A stretch of 64,000 nucleotides of DNA, taken from NCBI RefSeq assembly GCF_018403245.1, contig NZ_BOSH01000005.1:343330-407329 (forward strand), in the 5' to 3' direction. Of the stretch, positions 17,874-26,972 are shown piece after piece. The notes beneath the pieces are model-generated. The model saw only the letters and a program-made list of their open reading frames with translations, had not been told where the DNA came from and did no database searches. The stretch comes from Paenibacillus sp. J2TS4. GTDB taxonomy: Bacteria; Bacillota; Bacilli; Paenibacillales; NBRC-103111. The position numbers and the translations under genes were made by a program. Positions within the stretch are counted from its first letter, which is position 1. Each line of letters opens with the position of its first letter.

Positions 17874-19172
17874 TTATTGTCTTGACGCATATTGCGAGAT
17901 GATCGATTGCGCTGCCCTTTTGGCGCTGGCAAGCGCCGCGTCTACTAGCAATTCCCCATGACCTGCCCAATCTCCTGCAACATAAAGTCCTCTGATTTCC
18001 GGAACAGAGGGACCAGAAAAGCTGCCGTATTTGTCCACCGAGCAAAAGTCATGGACGACAGTCATATTAGGTAGAAACTGACGTCCAAGCTCCTCGCTGC
18101 GCCAACCCGGTTGTAAGAGATCCATTGCTTGTTCCAATTGTCGCTCATCCTCTTTCGGATGGCTTGGATTTTCACCGAGATGCTTGATCAGGTGGATGAC
18201 AACTGAACCGTCTTCACTCATCTTGGACACAGAGGTCGGGTTGTTGTAGAAGATCGGTTGATCCAGCCAGAACCCCGCAATAATGAACGGGTTCGGTTTC
18301 GGCAATCGGCGCAATACGAGATCAAGGCAGGCCGCTTTCATCGGCCGGGCTTGACTTTCCCATCGTGCTAGCTGAGTCTGATCCGCGTCCTTCACGAGCT
18401 TGCAAGTTTCCTTTGGGCTGCCTGTAACAATGACAGAAGAAACTTCAAGAACTTCATCATTCTTGAATCTCAACTGCAAAGATGTACCGCCATGTGTAAT
18501 TTCAGATATAAGATGACCGGTTAGGACCGTGACACCGACACTGCGCGCTTTTTCTTCCAGATCATTTACAAGGGCGGCCCAACCGTTATCCAAATAAAAT
18601 GCTTTACCGGAAAAAGTACGCTGCAACTGCCTGATAGCCGAACCGGCCGGTTGTAGTTCCGGGTGCGGGACTAAGGAGTTCGACCGACAAATGGAATAGA
18701 CGACATTTCGAATCATCGGTTCACGAATTTCCTGTTCCGCCCATTCCCTCAGTGACACTTGCCCAATACTTTTCGTATCGATTCTTCCGAGCTTCATCAT
18801 GAATCGTGCTAGTTCCAGTTTACCTGGTACGGAAAACAACTTAGATGAAATCAATTTAAGCGGGCCTGCAGGCATCGGATAAATCTTATTATTCCATACG
18901 GCAATTGCAGATGCCGGCGGATGGTTTCCCTTCAGTTCCACGCCAAGCTCTTTCATCACAGCTTCGCCTTCACCGTCTAGATAAAACGCATGCACGCCCA
19001 AATTCAGTGAAGCTCCCTTCTTCTTCACCGTCATGGCACGCCCGCCAAGTTGATTCATCTTTTCTACTAAAATAACGGTTAGACCTGCTTTTGCCAGATA
19101 AATGGATGCAGTCAGTCCGGAAAGCCCACCGCCAATAACTGCAACATCATAGGTTTTTTCAAACGATTTCAT
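17874..19172 (-). CDS. FAD-dependent oxidoreductase (phytoene-desaturase-like)
   Basis: About 432 residues. The N-terminal dinucleotide-binding motif is VAVIGGGLSGLTA, followed by EKMNQLGGRA. The C-terminal FAD-contact segment (GLYVAGDWAGHGELLVDAAL) matches the amine oxidase/phytoene desaturase superfamily. I use the ATG at 19172, preceded by AAGAGGTGATTCC; two upstream ATGs lack a site. It lies 20 bases upstream of the ECF41 gene in one operon and is a likely member of its regulon. Substrate unknown. Confidence 0.87.
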   Translation of the reverse strand: MKSFEKTYDVAVIGGGLSGLTASIYLAKAGLTVILVEKMNQLGGRAMTVKKKGASLNLGVHAFYLDGEGEAVMKELGVELKGNHPPASAIAVWNNKIYPMPAGPLKLISSKLFSVPGKLELARFMMKLGRIDTKSIGQVSLREWAEQEIREPMIRNVVYSICRSNSLVPHPELQPAGSAIRQLQRTFSGKAFYLDNGWAALVNDLEEKARSVGVTVLTGHLISEITHGGTSLQLRFKNDEVLEVSSVIVTGSPKETCKLVKDADQTQLARWESQARPMKAACLDLVLRRLPKPNPFIIAGFWLDQPIFYNNPTSVSKMSEDGSVVIHLIKHLGENPSHPKEDERQLEQAMDLLQPGWRSEELGRQFLPNMTVVHDFCSVDKYGSFSGPSVPEIRGLYVAGDWAGHGELLVDAALASAKRAAQSIISQYASRQ

Positions 19173-19904
19173 GGAATCACCTCTTGTCATTTTAAACATA
19201 AGACAAATAACGAGGTTGATTTGTTATAACAGCTGCTTAACTTAATCTAATCAAAATCAGCAACTTTCCTGGATTGAACTGTATTCTATATATATTGAAC
19301 TAAAGAATAGCTCTCATTTCGTTCCGAAGGAAAGTGCCTCCGAAGCTTCAAACATCATACTCCTTCCCCAAAAAGTGAAGTGATGCTTCATAGTGAGTTC
19401 CATTTACTTTTCGGGGACCCCGATCCAACCGATCATTCCTTATATATGGGATGGGCCTTCGGATGGTTGGAATACAAAGCCAAAACTCGCCCTGGAAGCA
19501 TCTTTCTTTCTCCACTTCATGAGCTATTCAATCATTAGTTTCAATTTATATAGTAGATAGAAGTTTTAAGCCATGCTGTTACAGCTCATCTATTGATTCA
19601 GAACCATCAATATTATGCGCTCCACATGGCTCGAGTAGTGATGACAGATATGGGATGTAGTTTTTTTACCTTATAAAAGTCATCTTATCATCAGAATAGC
19701 TTCCCAATCTTCTTTTACCGTTATTTTGTTCAACGCTTCTTGATCAGCTTTACCGTGTTAAAATAGGATAAAGTTCTGGACAAGATAAAATGGCTCCAAT
19801 CACGAACAAATCGCTGACTAGAACCATTTTAATATTTGAACAGTCTCGACCCAGTTATTGGCCTCAGTTTATCTTCCGTTCTATATTTCGTATAAAGAAC
19901 CTTT
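19173..19904. other. Gene-free interval containing scar copy f and stem-loops
   Basis: No convincing coding frame. It contains an rlmD-like tail at 19591-19640, a CCAACC/GGTTGG stem-loop spanning 19425-19470 beside GGGGACCCC, and a long hairpin with TAAAATGG/CCATTTTA arms near 19786-19832. I found no match to a riboswitch or T-box pattern that I know. Confidence 0.5.
19591..19640 (-). repeat. rlmD-tail attachment scar (copy f)
   Basis: On the minus strand it reads YSSHVERIILMVLNQ then stop. The CATGTGGAG core is intact. Similarity to copies e and g extends past the stop (TAGATGAGMTGTRACAG), so these three descend from a common sequence. Confidence 0.75.
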
Positions 19905-20315
19905 TTAATTGTTAGATGTTGTTACTGATACACCTCGTTCTTCAAACACTTTTTGAGCGGCTTTTAAAGCATTCAGGACACGCGGAAATCCTGTATACGG
20001 GATGAGGTGCATAATACAACCGACAATTTCTTCCGGTGTTAAACCAACTGCAAGCCCTGTTTTTACATGCATCCCAATCTGCGGTGTTCCTTGCGCAACA
20101 AGGGCTGAAATGGTTGTAAGAACTTTTTGTTTGTTATCCAATCCTGGACGTGAATAAATGTCTCCAAAAGCAAATTCAACAACATATTTACTTAAATCAG
20201 GCGCAATATCTTTAAATCCCTCACCAATATCCATATGGCCAGTTGGGTTGTCACTGTCTGGTATAGTAAGCTCCATTAATTTGTCTAAACCTTGTTGATA
20301 ACGATCTTTTGCCAT
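19905..20315 (-). CDS. Carboxymuconolactone decarboxylase family protein
   Basis: 136 residues from the ATG at 20315, preceded by CCAAGGAGGATTTTAAAA. The segment TISALVAQGTPQIGMHV is typical of the AhpD/CMD fold, but the CxxC pair of peroxidase members is absent (only one Cys, in IVGCIMHLIPY). It is the kind of enzyme usually found with ECF41 sigma factors, whose gene lies 2 kb away across scar f. I did not find the published ECF41 promoter pattern upstream. Substrate unknown. Confidence 0.85.
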   Translation of the reverse strand: MAKDRYQQGLDKLMELTIPDSDNPTGHMDIGEGFKDIAPDLSKYVVEFAFGDIYSRPGLDNKQKVLTTISALVAQGTPQIGMHVKTGLAVGLTPEEIVGCIMHLIPYTGFPRVLNALKAAQKVFEERGVSVTTSNN

Positions 20316-20372
20316 TTTTAAAATCCTCCTTGGTTTAATTACCCGCGACTCCATCCTTGCGGATATCGTCCA

Positions 20373-20484
20373 TTATTCAGCCATTAAAAGAGGACCCAGT
20401 GTTTTGCCGTATTCCGTAAGTGAATATTCTACCTTGGGCGGGACCTCTGCATACACAACTCGTTTTTGTTCTAAACGGCAGACG
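20373..20484 (-). pseudogene. HxlR-family regulator, C-terminal remnant
   Basis: The frame reads [20 protein letters not shown] and ends shortly after at a stop. This is the characteristic beta-wing and C-terminus of HxlR helix-turn-helix proteins. The N-terminal recognition helix is gone; the sequence switches at about 20485 to a short-chain dehydrogenase fragment on the other strand. Confidence 0.75.
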
Positions 20485-20488
20485 TGAG

Positions 20489-20592
20489 GCGAAACTACGG
20501 GAAGTCGAAAAGGGGCTCCGGGAAAATAAAGTTTTGGTTATTCCAGCCGATGTAGCGGAACAACAATGAACTTGAAGAAGAAACTGGATGAT
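20489..20592 (+). pseudogene. Short-chain dehydrogenase fragment
   Basis: The plus-strand frame reads [20 protein letters not shown] then VAEQ, with a frameshift before NELEEETG. This matches the region between the second and third strands of SDR enzymes. HxlR regulators are often divergent from SDR genes, so the two fragments probably came from one locus fused by a deletion. Confidence 0.55.
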
Positions 20593-20655
20593 ATAGTCAT
20601 GAAACAAAGCATATCTAGGATGTACGGGTGCATCGACAACGGGACGATGGAATCC

Positions 20656-20961
20656 CTATCCAAACAATTGCTGCATGTAATCTTGCTGTTCATTTAATAC
20701 ACGAATGATATGGATTGAGTCAGCTCTAATGCGATAGAACACATAATTCTTTTCAGAAAAAATATAGCGATAGTCTGTTGGTACATCAATAATCTTCCCT
20801 AGATCAGCGCCTAATGTAGGATATTGCTCCAACTTTCTAATATCCGTTGTAATCTTCTTCAGTACTCTTTGTGCAACGTGTTCTCCCCAGTTATCTAAAA
20901 TATAACCACTGAGGTCTTGCAAATCTTTGAGTGCTATGTGGGAGTAGTGAACCTTAGCCAT
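20656..20961 (-). CDS. RelE/ParE-family toxin
   Basis: 101 residues, the usual size. The N-terminal VHYSHIALKDLQDLSGYI and the central YRYIFSEKNYVFYRI segments match ParE/RelE toxins. It lies two bases after the Phd-type antitoxin gene, the typical antitoxin-first order. The target (ribosome or gyrase) cannot be decided by sequence alone. Confidence 0.9.
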   Translation of the reverse strand: MAKVHYSHIALKDLQDLSGYILDNWGEHVAQRVLKKITTDIRKLEQYPTLGADLGKIIDVPTDYRYIFSEKNYVFYRIRADSIHIIRVLNEQQDYMQQLFG

Positions 20962-20963
20962 AC

Positions 20964-21209
20964 TTAAAGTCCTAACTTGGCCTCAACGTCATCCGCTGAG
21001 AGCCATCCCATTTCCCTCCCTGATTTTTCACCCTCCTCAAGATTCGCTAATAATTTGATGGTTGCTTTCAACTTATCCAATTCAGTGATTTTAACGATAG
21101 CGTACTCTCCTCGACCATTCCTCGTTAAATAAACAGGGCTATTTTCCTTAACTTCGTTAAGTAATTCTGTGTAATTTCTTAAATCCGAGATCGGCCTAAT
21201 ATTGGGCAT
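20964..21209 (-). CDS. Phd/YefM-family antitoxin
   Basis: About 81 residues. PISDLRNYTELLNEV and YLTRNGRGEYAIV are the classic Phd/YefM N-terminal DNA-binding motifs. The start ATG at 21209 follows GAGGTGATGATAAAT; an upstream GTG lies inside that site. It neutralises the downstream toxin and probably represses the operon. Confidence 0.9.
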   Translation of the reverse strand: MPNIRPISDLRNYTELLNEVKENSPVYLTRNGRGEYAIVKITELDKLKATIKLLANLEEGEKSGREMGWLSADDVEAKLGL

Positions 21210-21500
21210 ATTTATCATCACCTCATGTAAAAAATTATACTCAATATTATCGAATTAAACAATGTATATTAGCACGCGAATTTGCAGCAGAAAAACCGTA
21301 ATCGTTCCAATCAAGTAACTATCTCTACCGCTCAAAATACTCTGCGAAAGTTAGAAGCTACAGATAAAGTTTGGGGATTACCGATTTAATGGATAGTTAT
21401 TTTTGCAACTCAAGCAGGGAAATGCGAGTCGGGGTGAACATTGCTGGCATCTCCCTGCTGCCCATAAGCAATACAATTGAGCGATACTGTTACATCTCAT

Positions 21501-21548
21501 CTATTCATTACGAACCATCAATATTACCGACTCCACATGTGACGAGTA
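21501..21548 (-). repeat. rlmD-tail attachment scar (copy e)
   Basis: On the minus strand it reads YSSHVESVILMVRNE then stop, with an intact CATGTGGAG core. The sequence beyond the stop (TAGATGAGATGTAACAG) is nearly identical to copy g at 38.6 kb. It separates the toxin-antitoxin block from the methyltransferase block. Confidence 0.8.
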
Positions 21549-21605
21549 GACAGTGACAACAAACATGTACGTGTCCGAAGGAATAGTGTTTGCTCTAATA
21601 ATGAT

Positions 21606-21630
21606 GAACCGATGCTACTCGGTTCTTTTT
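21606..21630 (+). terminator. Short stem-loop with T-run
   Basis: A 7-bp stem (GAACCGA / TCGGTTC) followed on the plus strand by six T residues. It lies just after the stop of the minus-strand methyltransferase, where the minus-strand side has no T-run, so its orientation suggests a relic. Confidence 0.45.
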
Positions 21631-22511
21631 TATCTTACTACACTTCCAAAAGTGATTTTCATGTTGGAAGCATAAGTTAAGTACGATTCAAGGTTAAATT
21701 CCTTCGATAGAAGAAGTTCATTCTCATATTGAATCTCAGCTTCATTAACAGTGGCTCCACGTTCAATGAGATTCTTAATAAAGATATCCCTATCCTCATT
21801 AGGAGCATCCGCATAACCGCTCTCAAGTAAACGAGTATACAACCTATTTTTACTATCGACCTCCATATTGGGATGAAGGAAATTCACCTTATCCGAAACT
21901 CTACATTCGATATCCTTCAAACCTATTTGACTTAGATATATAGGTATCTTCATGCCTATATTGCCGTCTTTGCCGCTCCGGGCGGAATCTTGCTCGTAGA
22001 GTTTTTGAAGGAACCCTAACTGTACAAATCGAGATTGGTCATGTCCATGTAAGTAAAAATTTGATGCGTTTGATATCCAGTGAGGTTCAAAAGTGATGAC
22101 CTTTCCCTTATCAACAACACAATCAATCATCTTCTTCAGTATATCCATTGGGTTCGGTACATGAAGTAAAAAGGCATGGCATATTGCAATATCGTACTTA
22201 CTTTCCAAAGTAATCTCCTGAATATCTCCTTGCAGAAATGTTGTCTTGTATGGGAGTCGAGCAAAAAGTTCCCGAGCTTCATTAAGCAACTTATCCCCTA
22301 AGTCGATTCCAGTATAAGTTGAGCCCTTTGGCAACAACGGAAGCAGTTTCAATCCTAAATAACCATAGCCACAACCGAAATCAATGAGATGTACAGGGGT
22401 TTCGATTTTCCAAACTGTCTTTACTAAAAATTCGATGTAATCATCATTGTAAAATAAGTCTCTTGAATTACGAAGGTATTCAATTTGCGTATCCCAATAA
22501 TACTCACCCAT
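21630..22511 (-). CDS. Class I SAM-dependent methyltransferase
   Basis: 293 residues. Motif I is LIDFGCGYGYLGL, the acidic residue of motif II is in YTGIDLGDKLL, and CHAFLLHVPNPMDIL is the motif IV region. The long C-terminal half (about 120 residues) is not recognised. It is alone between two rlmD-tail scars, so it is a single-gene cassette. The substrate is not predictable. Confidence 0.85.
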   Translation of the reverse strand: MGEYYWDTQIEYLRNSRDLFYNDDYIEFLVKTVWKIETPVHLIDFGCGYGYLGLKLLPLLPKGSTYTGIDLGDKLLNEARELFARLPYKTTFLQGDIQEITLESKYDIAICHAFLLHVPNPMDILKKMIDCVVDKGKVITFEPHWISNASNFYLHGHDQSRFVQLGFLQKLYEQDSARSGKDGNIGMKIPIYLSQIGLKDIECRVSDKVNFLHPNMEVDSKNRLYTRLLESGYADAPNEDRDIFIKNLIERGATVNEAEIQYENELLLSKEFNLESYLTYASNMKITFGSVVR

Positions 22512-22737
22512 AATATCGCACTCCTCATTTGGAATTGGAATTTTGTACTATCTCAACCCAAACTAAGGATACAGGCTTTTTCCGGAAAGATATAGACTTA
22601 TGTTTTCCTTTCGTTTATAATACTATTGTAAGGGATTGGAAACAGACCCCTTGCTTAAATCATGCCAAAATACCAAATCGTCACATAAGTGGCGATTTTT
22701 TTATTGCAATCTTTCTCCTATAGAAACAAGTTCGTGC

Positions 22738-22767
22738 ATAAAAAAGAGGGGTTCGCCGCCCCTCTTT
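22738..22767 (-). terminator. Rho-independent terminator after scar copy d
   Basis: A 9-bp stem (AAAGAGGGG / CCCCTCTTT) with a run of six T residues on the minus strand, 27 bases after the stop of the rlmD-like tail. Confidence 0.8.
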
Positions 22768-22793
22768 GCTATTTCCGCCAATACATCTCCTAT

Positions 22794-22841
22794 TTAGTTG
22801 TCCTTCCGCACTAACAGTGAACAGCACTCCACATGTGTTGG
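22794..22841 (-). repeat. rlmD-tail attachment scar (copy d)
   Basis: On the minus strand it reads PTHVECCSLLVRKDN then stop, a good match to the C-terminus of uracil-5-methyltransferases. It is followed by its own terminator, as a gene end would be. Confidence 0.8.
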
Positions 22842-23001
22842 TTAAGTATAAGTAGTCTTGTAATATTATGGAACAATATATTTCAAATATTATGCGTAAA
22901 TTCTATACTGCTTTTTCGACGTAGACCTCCCCCCGTTCCCCCGATGTACCCCTTCGCTGTTACATTTTGAAATTCAAGCTTCAAAACGCATTAGACGCCG
23001 A

Positions 23002-23169
23002 TCAATCAACGTCAATCCATCGTTTCATATCATCCATGTACGCCCATTCTTCGGCGTTGTTGTCCGTCCATACGATAAAGGCTTCGCATAGATCGGCGTC
23101 GATCTGTACGACCGTAAAGGCGGTATAGGCGCCGTTTAGTAGCGTCGGGTATGTTTCCCCCCTCAACAA
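23002..23169 (-). CDS. Small hypothetical protein downstream of the resolvase
   Basis: The open frame ends at 23002 and reads well for about 50 residues (AYTAFTVVQIDADLCEAF, then WTDNNAEEWAYMDD). It lies in the same frame as the resolvase, after its stop. No strong start is visible; TTG at 23169 is a guess, and the 5' end may have been lost. I do not recognise the family. Confidence 0.4.
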   Translation of the reverse strand: MLRGETYPTLLNGAYTAFTVVQIDADLCEAFIVWTDNNAEEWAYMDDMKRWIDVD

Positions 23170-23187
23170 AGGCCTTCGCAGCTGTAA

Positions 23188-23763
23188 TCATGCGTTGTTG
23201 CCGCACTCCTGTGCGTCGCTCTTCTGTTTGGCGCGTACTAGCGTTGACTTGCTTATTCCCGTCATGGATTCGACTTGCGTATATGAATTCGTTTCAAGCA
23301 GCGATAGCGCATGTTCGACTTGCTTACGATTAAACTTGTTCGGGCGACCTTCTCGGAAGTCGTCGCGTTGCTTGGCGATCGCCTTACCTTCTTGCGTACG
23401 CTCGATAATAAGGTTACGTTCCATTTCAGCGACCGCTAACATCGTTTGAAGGAAGAAGCGTCCCATAGTCGTATTCTCCAATAGCCCGACGTTCAAGACG
23501 TGAACCTTTACCCCTTTAGCGAATAGGCTTTCGACGATCTCGATTCCTTCTTTCGTATTTCGCGCCAAACGATCAAGCTTCGTCACAACTAACGAATCGC
23601 CTTCGGAAAGCTTCGCAACAAGCGCTTCGAATTGCGGGCGGCTAGTCGTCGTCCCGGTAAACTTCTCTTGTATGATCGTTTCGCAACCTTCCGCCTTTAG
23701 TGCTTCGATCTGTGCGGTTAAGTCTTGTCCAATCGTACTAACCCGCGAATATCCGTATTTCAT
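23188..23763 (-). CDS. Serine recombinase of the resolvase/invertase type
   Basis: 191 residues. The N-terminal [13 protein letters not shown] holds the catalytic serine, [15 protein letters not shown] is the conserved DRLAR motif, and a C-terminal helix-turn-helix follows ([19 protein letters not shown]). This is the length and order of Pin/Tn3-resolvase proteins, not of large serine integrases. It probably resolves or inverts a mobile element. It lies in the same inter-scar block as the remnant of a large serine recombinase. Confidence 0.92.
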   Translation of the reverse strand: MKYGYSRVSTIGQDLTAQIEALKAEGCETIIQEKFTGTTTSRPQFEALVAKLSEGDSLVVTKLDRLARNTKEGIEIVESLFAKGVKVHVLNVGLLENTTMGRFFLQTMLAVAEMERNLIIERTQEGKAIAKQRDDFREGRPNKFNRKQVEHALSLLETNSYTQVESMTGISKSTLVRAKQKSDAQECGNNA

Positions 23764-24083
23764 TGTATACCCGCCCCTTATTTATGAACATAAGTTATGA
23801 TTACGCTTGATACCTTGATTTTACTGAAATCAAATTTCGTCGTCAATACTGTTAAGTTTTGAACACGAACATTATAACAACATCGTTTTTGGATGTTGAA
23901 GAAAAATAGAATGTCCGAATGACATTGAAATTTCAGGGGGTAGAAGCGGGTGAATTGCTTGTAGTGCTTGGGATTGAGAAGGGGGACACCCACTAACTAA
24001 CTTTTTGAAAGTGGGACGTATAAGGCAGATTTTACGGGTTTTTGAATGCGGTAGTTCTCGGGTAACTTTTTAGCGTTAGCCAT

Positions 24084-24108
24084 GAAAAAAACCGCCACAT
24101 TGGGCGGT
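24084..24108 (-). terminator. Rho-independent terminator
   Basis: A 6-bp G/C stem (ACCGCC / GGCGGT) followed on the minus strand by seven T residues, downstream of the decayed phosphatase gene. Confidence 0.75.
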
Positions 24109-24132
24109 CAATTCTGAACTATCGTTCTTACG

Positions 24133-24711
24133 TTAGCTTAATCCAAAATCTTCATTCCACAGTCTTATTACTTCTTTTAATTCTAAATTTTCAAAACTAT
24201 TTATAAATATCTGGTTTCTTTAATTGATTTAAAAAATCCAAACCATAACTTGAATCAAAATAATTCATCATCAAAGTCATTACAAGCCCATGTGTTCCAA
24301 TAGCTATTTTTTTCCAGAGTGTTCTTTTAATATGTTTTTTATCACTGATATCGATCTATTCTGGCAATCAGAATTAGACTCCCCTCCCGGTAAAGAATAA
24401 TCAAAATCATAAAATTTCTCTCTAATAACTGACATTAACTCAGCATTTTCAATAATTTCTCCAGCAAAATACCTTTCCCTGAGATCTTCAAATGTTTTGA
24501 TATCTAATCCTAAGTTTTGTGCCAATCCCTCAATACTCAGGATTGCTCTGTTATACGGGCTAGATATAATAACATCTATTCCTTCTTCTTTAAGAATTTC
24601 TGTAACTTTTTCAACATCGCCCTTGCCCTTAGTGGTGAGTCCTCTTGTTCTTTCGGTTCCTTCAGTGTATGGTGATTCAGCATGCCTAACCATATAGATG
24701 GTGGTCTTCAT
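24133..24711 (-). pseudogene. Histidine phosphatase (phosphoglycerate-mutase-like), two frameshifts
   Basis: The first 135 residues hold the RHAE catalytic motif (YMVRHAESPYTEG) and SSPYNRA. The frame ends at a stop right after an A-run. In another frame the protein continues as IAIGTHGLVMTLMM, which carries the second catalytic histidine (GTHG), then needs another shift to give SFENLELKEVIRLWNEDFG. Restored length would be about 190 residues, normal for the family. Either decay or homopolymer errors explain it. Confidence 0.8.
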
Positions 24712-24877
24712 ATAATCCTCCTTGAAATGCTAACTTATTATTTTAACTGTGATTTCACATAACGTGATATTCATGAAGTTCGTGATGAATATTCCGTCTC
24801 AAAAAGTATTCGCGAAGTCATTCAGCTATCCTGCCCGTCAATGAAAAGTTAACAACGCAGCTTAACAGAGACTAACG

Positions 24878-25360
24878 TTAATGTATCGGTTCTTTGTCGA
24901 TCTCGTCAAGCAGCGCATCCAATTTGTCAATATCACGTTCAATCGCTTCGTTCGAACGATCGTCAATAACGGGATGGATTTCTTTCTTCTCGACGAATAA
25001 TCCCGTTACCTTATAGTACAGTTCGATCGCCTTCACGTTCCCGGCTATCGCTAGTTCAAGATGCTTTGCGAAGACTTCGGGAAGTCCCGCGCCTAGATAT
25101 TCGTTCTTTGACTTATCAATGACGGCTTCCTTAAACGAAGGTTCTTGGCGCCATCTATTAAGGGTACGTACGTCAACGCCGATCTGCGCGGCAATAGTGC
25201 CTAATGAACGCCGACCTTTGACGGCAAGTAGTTCGATAGCAAGCGTCTGTTGTTCGTTGAAATTGCCCGTTGCAATGCGTCTAGGAACTGCGTTACCATT
25301 AGCGCGTTGACATTCGTACCGGGCGACGTCCTCGTTTACTCTGTTTCGTAAGTTTGCCAT
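24878..25360 (-). CDS. Phage terminase small-subunit-like helix-turn-helix protein
   Basis: 160 residues. The central helix-turn-helix (LGTIAAQIGVDVRTLNRWRQ) followed by a helical acidic C-terminus resembles phBC6A51-type terminase small subunits. The start follows GGGGGAAACGAA. No large subunit is present, so this is a phage remnant or an orphan regulator. A short coding-like stretch around 25423-25490 upstream may be another phage relic. Confidence 0.7.
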   Translation of the reverse strand: MANLRNRVNEDVARYECQRANGNAVPRRIATGNFNEQQTLAIELLAVKGRRSLGTIAAQIGVDVRTLNRWRQEPSFKEAVIDKSKNEYLGAGLPEVFAKHLELAIAGNVKAIELYYKVTGLFVEKKEIHPVIDDRSNEAIERDIDKLDALLDEIDKEPIH

Positions 25361-25868
25361 TTCGTTTCCCCCTGTAAATGAAATAAGACGCCCTGAAGGG
25401 CGCCCGCTTAGTTCGATATTCGTTTATTTGATCTCGGCAGCTTCTTCACGTTCCCGGCGTTCCTGTGCTTGTTTAAGCGCTATGAAATACATTCGATCGG
25501 TGTCGCCGTTTCATTGTCGATAGCAGCTTTTTTGAAGTTCAACGTTCAAAAGAAGGACGCGGCGCGGAACCTGGTCTTGACCTTCGGTCCGTTATTTATC
25601 TTTTAAGGTCTAACGTCATTAGTACAGGTTGTTACCATCTATTCAAATATCGTTATGATTGTTGAATACTGGTACGCTTGCGTTCGGATTTATCAAGACG
25701 ACGTTCTATTGTCGGATTGATGAAGACGATATATTAATAATTGAAGAACTTGACCTTCGGTATCTTCACTTCGTTCGATGCGGTTAATTTCAATTCGTAT
25801 TCTGTATCGTATTAACTAGCGTTTAATAACGAAATATACTATGTTTTTATACTGGAACGTCTCCCGGT

Positions 25869-26274
25869 ACGACTAATCCTGCCCGAAGACAGCTACGATA
25901 CCGACACAAGCAAGAGTAGGTTCATGTTCAACTTGAAGGCAATTCTTGCGGAAGATGAGAACGCCGAATTGTCGGAACGTATCAAGCTTGGGTTGCAGAC
26001 AAGCGCACGGGAAGGAGTCGTAGGGTATCCGTCCCGCCTTTCGGCTATACGATTAATCCGACGACAAAGAAATACGAAGTCGATGAAGTAGCCGCACCTG
26101 TGGTACACGAGATATTCCGACTTTACCATCATAGGGGTTGGTTGTTTGCTTGACTTCGACGACGAGCAAGTAATGAAACAAGTCCTACAACGGTTAATCC
26201 ACAAAATCGAAGTGTTTGAAGGTGAAAGGATTAAGATTCACTATAACCTTTCCAATCCTTACGCCACCAACTAA
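25869..26274 (+). pseudogene. Large serine recombinase, C-terminal remnant
   Basis: The plus-strand frame reads DTSKSRFMFNLKAILAEDEN, then ELSERIKLGLQTSAREGVVG, the end of the catalytic domain and start of the recombinase domain of large serine integrases. A frameshift follows, then GYTINPTTKKYEVDEVAAP and VVHEIFRLYHHRG, a deletion, and the C-terminal RLIHKIEVFEG with IKIHYNLSNP. The catalytic serine region is missing. The stop lies 9 bases before scar copy h, where the integrase gene of an element inserted in rlmD would be expected. Confidence 0.8.
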
Positions 26275-26282
26275 GGTACAGT

Positions 26283-26340
26283 CTATCGGGCTGTATCTTT
26301 TCTTTCAAGTCTTACTGTAACCTCCACATGTATCGTGCTG
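26283..26340 (-). repeat. rlmD-tail attachment scar (copy h)
   Basis: On the minus strand it reads PSTIHVEVTVRLERKDTAR then stop, with the CATGTGGAG core at 26322-26330. It lies immediately beside the large serine recombinase remnant, supporting its reading as an attachment junction. Confidence 0.78.
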
Positions 26341-26384
26341 GGAATAGGAACATGAATTGCTCGCTCTATATCGTACGACTTCAA

Positions 26385-26972
26385 TCACTTCAAATATCTC
26401 TTTTCAACTTGTTCTACCCAACCTGGAATTGAATCCAAGCGGTGTGTAATTGAACCATGGCTTATCTGAAGCACCATATCGCCTTTATCGCTACTGTTAT
26501 CAATGACAATTAGATGATCGATTAGGTGCACGTTGTTAAGTAGATTCTGAATTGAAGTGTCATGCCTTCTGACAATGTCCTCAGTTGGAATATGATGCCC
26601 GCCATTTCTAACTCGCGCTGCAACTCGTTCTATGTTTAAATGATAATCACCCAAACCTACATAAAACATCGTAATCTCAAACTTGTTGGCCTTAGCATCC
26701 CGCATGAGACGAATGGAGTTGCCTCCTGCCAATGTAGTTTCAACCGAAAAGTCTCTACCATGACGAATACAGTCTCTGGCCAATTTAATGGCTTCTTTAC
26801 CCGCCGATACTTTTCGGCTTTCAGGATGCAAAGAGTCAATCCCTCGTGCCAAAACATCTGGATCAATGTTCACACTGATTCCTAGCCGATCAACGATCAG
26901 GTTTCGAATCGTACTTTTACCGCTGCCATTATTACCGGCAAATACATACATGATTGGCATTTGCTCATGCAT
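26385..26972 (-). CDS. Zeta-toxin-like P-loop kinase
   Basis: About 196 residues. The Walker A motif is FAGNNGSGKST, followed by NIDPDVLARGI (the Asp used by zeta toxins) and SVETTLAGGN. This matches the zeta toxin/UDP-GlcNAc kinase family, smaller than classical epsilon-zeta toxins. The start is uncertain: ATGs at 26981, 26972 and 26960 are in frame, and the TTG at 27002 has GGGG upstream. It overlaps the end of the small upstream gene, which suggests coupling. Confidence 0.8.
   Translation of the reverse strand: MHEQMPIMYVFAGNNGSGKSTIRNLIVDRLGISVNIDPDVLARGIDSLHPESRKVSAGKEAIKLARDCIRHGRDFSVETTLAGGNSIRLMRDAKANKFEITMFYVGLGDYHLNIERVAARVRNGGHHIPTEDIVRRHDTSIQNLLNNVHLIDHLIVIDNSSDKGDMVLQISHGSITHRLDSIPGWVEQVEKRYLK

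Noticed and set aside
19300..19500. Possible riboswitch or T-box leader, because of several nested inverted repeats.
   Set aside because: No T-box or known riboswitch consensus and no gene downstream in a fitting orientation.
23188..23763. Integrase responsible for the rlmD insertions.
   Set aside because: At 191 residues it is a small resolvase/invertase and lacks the large C-terminal domains needed for att integration; the remnant at 25.9 kb is a better candidate.
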